Origin: Luethyella okanaganae
Lineage (GTDB): Bacteria; Actinomycetota; Actinomycetes; Actinomycetales; Microbacteriaceae
Reading direction: 5' to 3'
DNA: 64,000 nucleotides
Assembly (NCBI RefSeq): GCF_042660285.1
Contig: NZ_JBHSTP010000001.1
Location: 496,001 to 560,000 of the forward strand
Of the stretch, positions 27,201 to 34,344 are shown piece after piece. The position numbers and the translations under genes are program-made. Within the stretch, counting starts at the first letter, position 1, and the number at the start of each line of letters is the position of its first letter. The notes beneath the pieces are model-generated. The model did no database searches. It was given only the letters and a program-made list of their open reading frames with translations, and was not told where the DNA came from.

Positions 27201-28672
27201 ACCTCACGGTCCGCGAGTTTGTCGGCAACGCCGAGACGGCCTCTCGGGCGGCTTCCTACTTCGTCGAGGCGTATAACGGCACCAGCTGGGCACGTGTTGC
27301 CGAGGGTACCGTGACCAACCCCGAACGAGCTTCGGACTCCATGTTCGTCCACGACATACCCGTCAACGCAGTGGCCCGGCAGCTGAGAGTCACCTTCACG
27401 CCTCGGGAACCCGGACAGCGCGGCGTGACACTGTGGGAGATGGAAGCGACCGGTTCGCCCACCGTCAACGTCGCGGCCGGGGCAACTGCCGCCGCCGACA
27501 AAACCCCGCACAGCGCCCCGTACCAGGCCGCGAACATGGTGGACGGAAATCAGTCGACCCGCTTCGCCTATGCCGACGACTCCACCGGTGACTTGGTCGT
27601 GACGGTCGCACTTGCCCAGCCCGCCAATGTCGGACTCGTGGGAATCGCCGAATTTGTAGACGGTGGAACCTCGTTCGCGTCGCGATCGAAGGCGTACAAG
27701 ATCGAAGCGTTCGACGGCGCGAACTGGAGGCAGGTCGCCGCGAGCACACAGATGGGCACGGGTGCGAGCGGCAACAACCTGAAAACCTGGGTGAGCGTCA
27801 GTGCTCCCGGTACGGAGCAGCTGCGATTCACCTTCTCACCCGCGGGCACACGCAGCCCCTCGATCTGGGAACTGGAGCTCCTGGGAACTCGCGAAGCCCC
27901 TAAGTACACCGGCGGAGAGGTGCAGGTCGCCGTATCTGAGCAAGGCGACGACGGGTGGCACGGAGCCGGCGCAGCACTCACACTGACGGCGGAAGGAGCC
28001 GAGACAATCGAGTACCGGCTCAACGACGGCGGGTGGACGAACTGGGTTGAGCCGGTCGCGCTGGCCGAGGGCGAGACGACAGTAGAACACCGAGCATTCT
28101 CAGCGAATGGCGGCTTCTCGGCCGTCGGACGACAGGTCGTGAAGGTCGACGCTTCCGCACCAACCGTCGAAGCGACGGTAGACGGCCGCGCCGTGACCCT
28201 GACCGCGGCCGACAGCGGCGGGTCAGGACTGCACCTGACGGAATACCGCATCGGCGAGGGCGGCTGGAGAAACTATGGCGAGCCGATCGTCGCGGACACC
28301 ACCATGCAGGAGATCTACTACAGAGCGACTGACAACGCGGGGAACACCTCCGCGGAAGCGTCAGTGGTCCTGCCTCGCGTCCTGGATGTCGAGTCTTCCG
28401 CTCAGGCCCGCTGCGTCGGCAACCGTGTGGCCCTCAGCATTCGAGTGACCAACAACGACGACGTTCCGGTCTCTGCAGAGGTGAAGACCGCGTACGGCTC
28501 CAAGTCTCTCCCGAGGATCCAACCCGGGAAGAGGAAGCTGGCCGTCTTCACCGTTCGTTCCTCGACGGTCGAAGCTGGCGAGGCGACCGTCGAGTATAAG
28601 GCGACCGTCAACGGCACCGAGATGACCGCGAAGTCTGTCGTCTCCACTCCCGTCGCGAACTGCGGCAACTAA
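24215..28672 (+). CDS. Secreted multidomain GH95 alpha-L-fucosidase
   Basis: This 1485-residue secreted enzyme likely removes alpha-1,2-linked L-fucose (or L-galactose) from glycans. A signal peptide (1-46) is followed by a GH95 domain to about residue 840 with WSLPLGNGHFGASVFGGVE, NNLQGIWN, Asn427/Asn429 in WHNINQQMNSW, Glu564 in SASPEQEHGG and Asp727 in PFQIDANFGG, matching the positions of known GH95 catalytic residues. Then come a fibronectin type III domain (about 850-935), two F5/8 type C/CBM32-like domains (about 940-1080 and 1082-1226), Ig-like repeats with YRLNDGGWTNW/YRIGEGGWRNY, and a C-terminal beta domain with two Cys. There is no LPXTG anchor. GAGGAG precedes the ATG. Codon use is looser than in its neighbours. 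Confidence 0.92.
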   Translation: MPSRTSYPSELLRRRTNAPSWVRNTALILGAALVGAVLTVPSVAMAEVSSDALRLWYDEPAPMSQTPQSLGKSDWTSQDLETSWEDWSLPLGNGHFGASVFGGVETERIQITENSFRNAYNSARVEPGTTGPQLFGDSGMNNFVETYIDFKHDASTSNYERDLDIATATSHVEYVRGDVTYEREYFASHPDNVLVMRFTASEPGALSFTLKPQTPYIKSFNKYPADKMAKTGTVTADGDTVTVGGRLSHYGIDYEGQYKVMPDGGTLSTATVDGRGELTVTGANSATVLLAVGTNYVLRPESFTASNAEKLAGNPHPHEKVSALIAAAAQRSVDDLRQRHLVDYQELFDRVRLDLGGSAPAVTTDELVKAYATSASASARAYLEELFFQHGRYLLISSSREGALPNNLQGIWNAYDSAPWGSGMWHNINQQMNSWPSFTTNLAETFLPYADFSTAYMDAARRGADSYIQAVNPAAKAPNGQNGWAVGTGVDPYWVMAPNPDSHSGPGTGGFTSLLFHDYMDYTQDLKFAEELGYPRLLEMARFLDKTLKDYDGTWLVEDSASPEQEHGGKYYQTVGAAFDQQMVHANLVALLEWAEKLGYKSAELDALAAKVDRLEPVIVGRSGQVKEFREEQTYGQIGEAQHRHISQLVGLHPGTTINDTTDAWMDAARVTLNGRGDGGTGWAKAAKINLWARAKDGDRAHALLKNLIGASTLPNLWATHPPFQIDANFGGTNGVAEMLLQSGAGYLEPLAALSKDWGTGSYEGLTARGGFVVGAEWADGKATSFTVDSKAGNSASVKYPGLAASAVSIVRISDGTAVSYSSEGRDVVTFDTQPGEQYRISGITPDVAPVAPTDLRVVAMDESTYRLTWTGAAGAGRYNVYVAEGSAPSYQLVGTVTGTSFTYTASAESEQTTFKVRTIDDNGILSKAGPVSVQITPGANLLAGKPVTTNHPSLAAYPAKNIVDGDDATRFAYQDSVSADLTVTVDLQDAIRVGDLTVREFVGNAETASRAASYFVEAYNGTSWARVAEGTVTNPERASDSMFVHDIPVNAVARQLRVTFTPREPGQRGVTLWEMEATGSPTVNVAAGATAAADKTPHSAPYQAANMVDGNQSTRFAYADDSTGDLVVTVALAQPANVGLVGIAEFVDGGTSFASRSKAYKIEAFDGANWRQVAASTQMGTGASGNNLKTWVSVSAPGTEQLRFTFSPAGTRSPSIWELELLGTREAPKYTGGEVQVAVSEQGDDGWHGAGAALTLTAEGAETIEYRLNDGGWTNWVEPVALAEGETTVEHRAFSANGGFSAVGRQVVKVDASAPTVEATVDGRAVTLTAADSGGSGLHLTEYRIGEGGWRNYGEPIVADTTMQEIYYRATDNAGNTSAEASVVLPRVLDVESSAQARCVGNRVALSIRVTNNDDVPVSAEVKTAYGSKSLPRIQPGKRKLAVFTVRSSTVEAGEATVEYKATVNGTEMTAKSVVSTPVANCGN

Positions 28673-28674
28673 AC

Positions 28675-29013
28675 CTCGGCCACGCCTACGGGCCGGGGTA
28701 CACCGACCCGATCGGCGCTATCATGAACCCCCTACTCAAAGGGGGGATGGTGCATACTGAGGAAATCCAACCACTGGGTCAGTTGTCCCACTATGTGTCG
28801 ACGACGCGTGAGGAGATCCGTGCCCCGCACTCCCGCCACACCGTGCACGACAGGGTGCGCCGGGCGGGTGGAACGCCCATCTGCGTGGCGAGCAAGTCCG
28901 TGCGGGTGCGCCGGGTGATCGTGCTGCCCCTGTCGAAGCACGAGAGCATCTGGGTCTGCATCCTCCTCGGCATGCTGCCAAGCTATCGCGGCGAAGGAAG
29001 GGCTTCTCTGTGA
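28675..29013 (+). pseudogene. Composite gene scar: protease-like end plus deleted amino acid deaminase/aldolase
   Basis: One frame runs across this 340-bp gap but reads as unrelated pieces. It opens LGHAYGPGYTDPIGAIMNP, which looks like the third zinc His and Met-turn of a metzincin-type peptidase without its upstream part. Further on, HDRVRRAGGTPICVASKSVR matches the N-terminal region of the PLP-dependent amino acid deaminase/aldolase (alanine-racemase-like) family, and the end, SYRGEGRASL, matches that family's C-terminus. About 300 residues between them are missing. The stop overlaps the start of the FAD oxidase gene, the usual partner of an intact aldolase in actinobacteria (from memory). 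Confidence 0.45.
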
Positions 29014-30323
29014 CCGCCACCGGAGCGATCTGGCGCAACTGGGGGCGCACCGAGGCCGTGCGCCCGCTGCGCGTGGAGCGACCAGCGAGCGTCGCAGCGG
29101 TTCAGCGTTCCGTGACGGCGGCGGCGAAGTCCGGGCTGCGGGTCAAGGCCGTCGGCTCCGGTCACAGCTTCACCGGCATCGCGGTCGCCCCGGGCGTCCA
29201 GCTCGACCTCTCGGCGCTCAGCGGCATCGTCGCGAGCGACGAGGCCCGCGGCCGAGTCACCATCGCAGCCGGCACCCATCTGCACCGGCTGCCGGCACTG
29301 CTGCGCCCTTTTGGCCTGGCGATGACGAACCCGGGCGATATCGATCGGCAGACCATCGCCGGCGCGACCTCGACGGGCACCCACGGCACCGGAGGCTCCT
29401 TCGGAGGCCTCGCGACCCAGCTCACTGCGCTCACTCTCGTGACGGGCACCGGTGAGCTCCTGCGCATCTCCGAGACAGAGAACGCCGAGCTCCTGCCGGC
29501 CGCTCGGCTCGGGCTTGGCGCCCTCGGCGTCATCGTCGATGTGACGGTGCAGCTCGAGCCTGCCTTCGCGCTGCATGCCGTCGAGCGCTCGGAACCGGTG
29601 GAAGCGGTGCTCGACGGGTTCCTCGAGCGCACGGCATCCGAGGACCACTTCGAGTTCTACTGGTTTCCTCACACCGGGACGGCCCTCACCAAGACCAGCA
29701 CCCGGCTTCCCGGGGATGCGCACCGCGCGCCCATCGGAGCGGTCAGGCGCTGGGTCGACGACGAGCTCCTGGCCAACGGCCTCTACCGGATGATGTGCAA
29801 TGTCGGGCGAGCGGTGCCGGCCGTCGTCCCATCGTTCAACCGGCTCACCGAGACGATCACGGGTGATCGCGACTTCACCGATGTCTCGACCTCGGTGTTC
29901 ACCACGAACCGTTCCGTGCGATTTCGCGAGATGGAGTACGGGCTACCGATCGCGGCAGTTCCCGACGCCGTGCGCGCGGTACAGGCGCTCATCAAGAGAC
30001 GCGGTTGGCGCATCTCCTTTCCGATCGAGGTGCGGTCCGCTGCAGCGGACGAGTTGTGGATGTCGACGGCGAACGGACGTCAGACCGGTTACATCGCCGT
30101 GCATCGCTTCTTCCGTGAAGATCCAGGTGAGTACTTCCGGGCCGTCGAGGATGTCATGAAGACGCACGACGGGCGACCGCATTGGGCCAAGATGCATGAC
30201 CGCGATGCGGAGTCGCTGCGGGCGAGCTATCCGCACTTCGACGACTTCCTCGCTGTGCGCGACCGACTCGATCCGGAACGCCGCTTCGCGAACGCCTACC
30301 TACGTCAGGTCCTCGGCGACTGA
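29010..30323 (+). CDS. FAD-binding D-arabinono-1,4-lactone/L-gulonolactone oxidase-type enzyme
   Basis: This 437-residue flavoenzyme has an N-terminal PCMH FAD domain with KAVGSGHSFTGIAVAPGV and GATSTGTHGTGGSFG, and a C-terminal ALO domain ending with RPHWAKMH, the region where aldonolactone oxidases and dehydrogenases have HWGK. It probably oxidises a sugar lactone; substrate and electron acceptor are not readable. The GTG start overlaps the stop of the remnant upstream ORF. With its normal upstream partner destroyed, it may have lost its original promoter context. Confidence 0.87.
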   Translation: MTATGAIWRNWGRTEAVRPLRVERPASVAAVQRSVTAAAKSGLRVKAVGSGHSFTGIAVAPGVQLDLSALSGIVASDEARGRVTIAAGTHLHRLPALLRPFGLAMTNPGDIDRQTIAGATSTGTHGTGGSFGGLATQLTALTLVTGTGELLRISETENAELLPAARLGLGALGVIVDVTVQLEPAFALHAVERSEPVEAVLDGFLERTASEDHFEFYWFPHTGTALTKTSTRLPGDAHRAPIGAVRRWVDDELLANGLYRMMCNVGRAVPAVVPSFNRLTETITGDRDFTDVSTSVFTTNRSVRFREMEYGLPIAAVPDAVRAVQALIKRRGWRISFPIEVRSAAADELWMSTANGRQTGYIAVHRFFREDPGEYFRAVEDVMKTHDGRPHWAKMHDRDAESLRASYPHFDDFLAVRDRLDPERRFANAYLRQVLGD

Positions 30324-30595
30324 GCAGCTAGGTGTCGTCGGGGGTATTGGTCTCCGGCGCCTCCTCCGCCCCAATGGGAGGGACAGCACGTGTCAGCGCA
30401 CGGAGCGAGAAATCCCCGTTGACCGGCACTACCGTTGCGTTGACAGAATTGTCCTTCTATCCCCCGATGTGAGGTCTCGAGCAACTCGTCCCCCGCGAAA
30501 AGGTTTGACAGCGCCCCCCGAGGCTGTCACTCTGGTGCCAACCCGATCCGCTTACCCGGAACATATGTCGATTTCGCAAAGGGACGGGAAAAGTC
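30324..30595. other. Intergenic region with inverted repeats, no gene seen
   Basis: No convincing coding frame was found. A perfect 7-bp inverted repeat TGACAGC (30506-30512)/GCTGTCA (30523-30529) with a 10-nt loop overlaps a TTGACA (30505-30510). A second TTGACA lies near 30438 within GACA-GAAT-TGTC. These may be promoter or operator parts for the gene starting at 30596, or a weak terminator for the oxidase gene. Confidence 0.4.
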
Positions 30596-31348
30596 ATGAC
30601 GTGGCACCGCGGAGAATTCCGAACCACTCAGCAAGCGCACAAACGTCGTTACGCAATCATGGGGATCGGCGTCGCCGCCCTCGTCGTCGTGACGGGGACG
30701 ACTGTTGCGGTCGCGGCCAACGCGAGCGAACGCAGCGCGCAGCTCGAGATCGCGCGCTCGAGCGCGCAACTCGAGGTGGGCAATCGTGTCGGGATCGGAG
30801 CATCCGGCCTCGACATCGCAGAGACTCGCCTCACCGTCGAGGTCGACGGCGCCAGAGCCGAACTCGGGCGAGCCGCCGCCACTCTCGCGCTCGGAGCCGG
30901 CAAGGCGACGGACGCGTCGCTCGCCACTCTGAGGCAGGGCATAGACGCGCTCACGGCCGAGGCGGACTCGGCCGGTCTCGGTTCGAGCCTGCTCTCCCAG
31001 GTGTTCTCGCTGCGTGCGGCGCAGAAGGCGGTCACCGACTCGGTCGCAGACTGGCAGCGCGCCGAGGACGCTCGCCTCGCGGCCGAGGTCGCGGCGGCAC
31101 AGGCGGCCGAACCAGGAGCTGCCTTCGTGAGTGCCGACTCGTGGAGCGCCCCGTCGAGCTCGTCTTCGCGATCGTCCTCGGGCGGTTCCTCGTCTGGTGA
31201 ACCGGCTGCCGTCAAGGCGGCGCCCGCCCCTGTCGCGGCCTCCGTCGACTACGGCACGCCTCCCGCCAACGACAACTGCGGTCCCTGCCCGGGCGCGACG
31301 CTCGTTCCGATCGTCTGGGACGGCGTCACCTACTGGGGATGCCCCTGA
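30596..31348 (+). CDS. Cell-surface/secreted protein with Cys-rich C-terminus, unknown function
   Basis: This 250-residue protein has an N-terminal membrane anchor or uncleaved signal (YAIMGIGVAALVVVTGTTVAVAA, about residues 19-42). A long helical Ala/Glu-rich region (about 45-175) with coiled-coil character follows, then a Ser-rich linker (about 180-200) and a short C-terminal module with three Cys, NDNCGPCPGATLVPIVWDG and a final WGCP. The module could form a disulfide-bonded cap or bind a ligand. GGGA-type purines precede ATG 30596. No family is recognised with certainty. Confidence 0.75.
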   Translation: MTWHRGEFRTTQQAHKRRYAIMGIGVAALVVVTGTTVAVAANASERSAQLEIARSSAQLEVGNRVGIGASGLDIAETRLTVEVDGARAELGRAAATLALGAGKATDASLATLRQGIDALTAEADSAGLGSSLLSQVFSLRAAQKAVTDSVADWQRAEDARLAAEVAAAQAAEPGAAFVSADSWSAPSSSSSRSSSGGSSSGEPAAVKAAPAPVAASVDYGTPPANDNCGPCPGATLVPIVWDGVTYWGCP

Positions 31349-31375
31349 CCAGGGCGGCCCTTCCTCGCAGCGCTC

Positions 31376-31405
31376 GCCGCCGCCACCCCTACGGTGTGCG
31401 GCGGC
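31376..31405. terminator. Strong bidirectional hairpin between convergent genes
   Basis: GCCGCCGC (31376-31383) pairs with GCGGCGGC (31398-31405). Inside, CACC pairs with GGTG around a CCTAC loop with one bulged T. It overlaps the stop codon of the ABC permease and lies 28 bp after the upstream stop, so it could end transcripts from both sides. No U tract, as is common in high-GC genomes. Confidence 0.6.
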
Positions 31406-32123
31406 GCAGTGTTATGGAGCCGAGCACGACGGCGCCGATCGCGAACGCCGCGATGATGAGAAGCTCGCCTCCCACGTATGCCGCATCCTCCGAGTTCGTG
31501 GCAACGGCATCGAGCGCGTCGATCGCGTGCGAGAGCGGTAGCCAGTCGCCGATCGTCTGCAACACGTCGGGCAGATGCTCGCGCGGCAGGAAGATGCCGC
31601 CGAGCAGGATCTGGGGGAACACGAACGCAGGCAGGAACTGCACCACCTGGAACTCGGTGCGCGCGAAAGCGCTCGCGAAGAGGCCGAGGGTCGTTCCGAG
31701 GATGGCGTCCATGAGCGCGACGGCGAATAACAGCCACACGGAGCCTTTGATGTCGAGACCGCACACCCAGATGGCGAAGCCGACCGCGATCGAGGCCTGC
31801 ACGATTGCGAGCAGACCGAAGGCGAGCGTGTAACCGAGGATGAAATCTCCCTTGCCGAGCGGCATCGAGAGCAGTCGCTCGAGAGTCCCCGTGCGACGCT
31901 CGCGCAGGGTCGCAATGCTCGTCACCACGAACATGATGGTGAACGGGAACAGCGCGAGCATGGCCGGCCCGATCCGCGCAAAGGTGTCGGTGTCGACGAA
32001 GATCCAGGCGACGAGCCCGATGAGCAGGGTCGGAACGACGAGGAGAAGACCGATGGTGCGCGGATCGTGCCGGATCTGGGTGAGAACCCGGCCGGTCGTG
32101 GCGAGGGTGCGGCGCGGGCTCAT
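31389..32123 (-). CDS. ABC-2 type exporter permease
   Basis: This 244-residue membrane protein has six predicted helices and the ABC-2 membrane fold: IMFVVTSIATLRERRTGTLERLLSMPLG is the coupling-region signature, followed by LPAFVFPQILLGGIFLP. It pairs with the ATPase encoded upstream, whose stop overlaps this ATG (ATGA at 32120-32123). A half-size exporter would function as a dimer. The substrate is unknown; a drug or lipid is possible because a TetR gene precedes the module. Confidence 0.9.
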   Translation of the reverse strand: MSPRRTLATTGRVLTQIRHDPRTIGLLLVVPTLLIGLVAWIFVDTDTFARIGPAMLALFPFTIMFVVTSIATLRERRTGTLERLLSMPLGKGDFILGYTLAFGLLAIVQASIAVGFAIWVCGLDIKGSVWLLFAVALMDAILGTTLGLFASAFARTEFQVVQFLPAFVFPQILLGGIFLPREHLPDVLQTIGDWLPLSHAIDALDAVATNSEDAAYVGGELLIIAAFAIGAVVLGSITLRRRTP

Positions 32124-32869
32124 CGTTCTCCGCCCTTCGCCGCATGGCGCGGATGCCGCCCGATGAGTTCGAGGAAAGCGCTCTCGGTGTCGCTCGCCCC
32201 CGTCGAGGAGAGTATCCCGGCCGGTGTGTCGTCGGCGAGGATCTCACCCTCCCTCATGAGCAGCAGACGGTCGCAGCGCGTCGCCTCGTCCATGACGTGA
32301 CTCGAGACGAGAAGACTCGTTCCCGCAGCGGTGAGGTTGTGGAAGAGCCGCCAGAGGTCTACACGCAACACCGGGTCGAGACCGACCGTCGGCTCGTCGA
32401 GCACGAGCAGCTCCGGGGTTCCGAGCATTGCGACGGCGAGGGAGGCCCTGCTGCGCTCCCCGCCAGAGAGCGAGCCGGCGAGCTGCTTGGCGTTGTCGCC
32501 GAGATCGGTCTCCTCGATCACGCGGTCGACGTCGGTGCGCGGAGCGCCGAGCACGGCTCGGAAGTAGTCGAGATTCTGTCGGACGGTGAGGTCGTCGTAG
32601 ATGCTCGCGTCTTGTGTCACGTAGCCCACCCTGCGCCGGAGATCGGCACTGCCTGCCGGCCGTCCGAGCACGGTCACCGTGCCCGATTCGACGAGCTGAA
32701 CGCCGACGACCGCTCGCATGAGGGTCGTCTTGCCGCATCCGCTCGGCCCCATGAGACCGACGACCTCCCCTCGTGGGACGCTGAGGGTGAGCCCGTGGAG
32801 CACGCGGGAGCGCCCGCGGCGCACGTGCAGCCCGTCGAGCGCGATAGCCGGAATCGTGCTATTCATCAT
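32120..32869 (-). CDS. ABC transporter ATPase of an export system
   Basis: This 249-residue nucleotide-binding protein has Walker A GPSGCGKTT, Q-loop VTQDASIYDD, signature SLSGGERSR and Walker B LLVLDEPTVGLDP followed by SSHVMDEA, the pattern of CcmA/DrrA-type exporters. The start is ATG 32869 or the adjacent ATG 32866. Both lie inside the end of the TetR gene, so translation is coupled. It forms an operon with the regulator and the ABC-2 permease. Confidence 0.92.
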   Translation of the reverse strand: MMNSTIPAIALDGLHVRRGRSRVLHGLTLSVPRGEVVGLMGPSGCGKTTLMRAVVGVQLVESGTVTVLGRPAGSADLRRRVGYVTQDASIYDDLTVRQNLDYFRAVLGAPRTDVDRVIEETDLGDNAKQLAGSLSGGERSRASLAVAMLGTPELLVLDEPTVGLDPVLRVDLWRLFHNLTAAGTSLLVSSHVMDEATRCDRLLLMREGEILADDTPAGILSSTGASDTESAFLELIGRHPRHAAKGGER

Positions 32870-33569
32870 GTGATGAATTATTCGCCTGAAGGTTCTCGTC
32901 GTCAAGAGGGGAGCGGGCAGCTCCGCTGAAACCGACGAGGTGCCATTGCAGCACCGGACCGATGCGAGCCACGAGATCTTCGATCGGGGCGCTCGCCACC
33001 GGTTCGAGCCGCATGACGTAGCGGGTGAGGATCAGCCCGACCACCTGAGACGCAGCGAGGTTCGCGCGCAGTTCGGCATCCGGCGCGTCGATGCCCTCTG
33101 CGATGCGACGCAGGATCTCGCGCGTGAGGAACTCCTTGAGATACCTCGTCGCAGGCGTGCTCGCGATCGCCGATCGCAGGATGGCGGTGCCACGCGCCTG
33201 CACGGCCGGCGACTCCCACTCGGCGAGCAGGAAGCGCACGATACTGGTGCCGATCTCGTCGCGCGGGCCGGCTAGGATCCGGGCCACCGCCTTGTCAGGA
33301 CGGATCGGGACGGCGACGATCTCGGCGAAGAGGTCCGACTTGTCGTTGAAGTAGTGGTGGACGAGTGCCGGGTCGACGCCGGCTCGTCGCGCGATGGCAC
33401 GGAGGGAGGCCGCCTCGTAACCGCGGTCGGCGAACTCCCGCTCGGCGGCGTCGAGAATGAGTGCACGGGTGTCGTCGGCGCTCGCGCGGGGGCGGCCGCG
33501 CGGACGACCCCGCGGCCGGTCTTCCGCCGGGCCGCGACCCTGCGCGCTCGGCGGAGTGGACTCGATCAC
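32859..33569 (-). CDS. TetR family repressor of the ABC exporter operon
   Basis: This 236-residue regulator has an N-terminal basic, AT-hook-like RGRPRGRPRAS stretch (about 19-30), then a TetR HTH domain (ILDAAEREFADRGYEAASLR, AIARRAGVDPALVHHYF) and a helical ligand domain with a C-terminal TetR region typical of actinobacteria. A TAGGCT element 6 bp before GTG 33569 indicates a leaderless transcript. It is first in a TetR-ATPase-permease operon, so it probably represses its own operon and responds to an exported compound (inference). Confidence 0.9.
   Translation of the reverse strand: MIESTPPSAQGRGPAEDRPRGRPRGRPRASADDTRALILDAAEREFADRGYEAASLRAIARRAGVDPALVHHYFNDKSDLFAEIVAVPIRPDKAVARILAGPRDEIGTSIVRFLLAEWESPAVQARGTAILRSAIASTPATRYLKEFLTREILRRIAEGIDAPDAELRANLAASQVVGLILTRYVMRLEPVASAPIEDLVARIGPVLQWHLVGFSGAARSPLDDENLQANNSSHDE
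32861..32878. repeat. Near-perfect palindrome at the TetR/ATPase junction
   Basis: ATTCATCA and TGATGAAT are separated by 2 bp, an 8-2-8 dyad that covers the stop of the TetR gene and the start codons of the ATPase gene. It is AT-rich against its surroundings. It could be an operator, an mRNA hairpin masking the ATPase start, or a coincidence of coding constraints. Confidence 0.4.
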
Positions 33570-33759
33570 ACTGCGAGCCTACGACGAGTGGCCGACGGTG
33601 GCGTCGGCTGGGCGAAGCTCCATGAGCCGGGGAGCCCGCTGTGCATCGCTCGCGCGCTCGCTTTGAGTCTGATGGGAAGCAGGAGGGAAGGGGGAGACTC
33701 GCCGTTAGGATGAGAGCGCACCCGCCGAATGGCTTGCCACAGAACAAGGAGTTGCTGCC

Positions 33760-34326
33760 ATGGAATGGCTCATCCCGATCCTCATTGTCGTCGTCCTCGT
33801 CGTCATCGTCGGCATCTACCTCTGGGCGACCTACAACTCCCTCGTCACGCTCAATGTGCGAGTGGATGAGGCGTGGAGCGACATCACGGTGCAGCTCAAG
33901 CGACGCGCTGACCTCATCCCGAACCTGATCGAGTCGGTCAAGGGCTATGCCGCGCACGAGAAGGGCGTCTTCGAGAGCGTCACCCAGGCGCGCGCCGAGA
34001 CGCTCTCCGCGCAGAGCCCGGCAGAGGCATCCGTGGCCGAGAATCACATGCAACAGGCGCTCAAGAGCATCTTCGCGGTCGCCGAGGCGTATCCGCAGCT
34101 TCAGGCCAGTCAGAACTTCCTGCAGCTGCAGGCAGAGCTCGTCGACACCGAAGACAAGATCCAGGCGTCTCGCCGCTTCTACAACGGAGGCGTTCGCGAG
34201 CTCAACACCAAGATCAAGGTGTTCCCGAACAACGTCTTCGCGCGCAGGCTCGGCTTCTCCGAGCGCGAGTTCTTCGAGGTCGCGGATTCCGCGGCCATCG
34301 CGGAACCGCCGCGCGTGCAGTTCTAG
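33760..34326 (+). CDS. LemA family protein
   Basis: This 188-residue protein has an N-terminal transmembrane helix (residues about 4-23, IPILIVVVLVVIVGIYLW) and the helical LemA domain with NSLVTLNVRVDEAWSDITVQ, LIPNLIESVKGYAAHEKGVF and RRFYNGGVRELNTKI motifs. The function of LemA is not settled. It is commonly paired with a HtpX-type or other membrane protease, and here htpX follows 18 bp downstream. AAGGAG lies 8 bp before the ATG. A TAGGAT near 33707 may be its -10 element. Confidence 0.93.
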   Translation: MEWLIPILIVVVLVVIVGIYLWATYNSLVTLNVRVDEAWSDITVQLKRRADLIPNLIESVKGYAAHEKGVFESVTQARAETLSAQSPAEASVAENHMQQALKSIFAVAEAYPQLQASQNFLQLQAELVDTEDKIQASRRFYNGGVRELNTKIKVFPNNVFARRLGFSEREFFEVADSAAIAEPPRVQF

Positions 34327-34344
34327 TCCAGCCCTGGTTGGTCC

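Noticed and set aside
28732..28941. Reverse-strand frames in the scar downstream of the fucosidase
   Set aside because: The forward frame carries recognisable family motifs (RVRRAGGTPI, SYRGEG), so the reverse frames are chance.
23754..29010. Attachment-site repeat of the tRNA-Leu 3' end
   Set aside because: No second copy of the T-arm/acceptor sequence was seen up to 29010, and no integrase gene is present.
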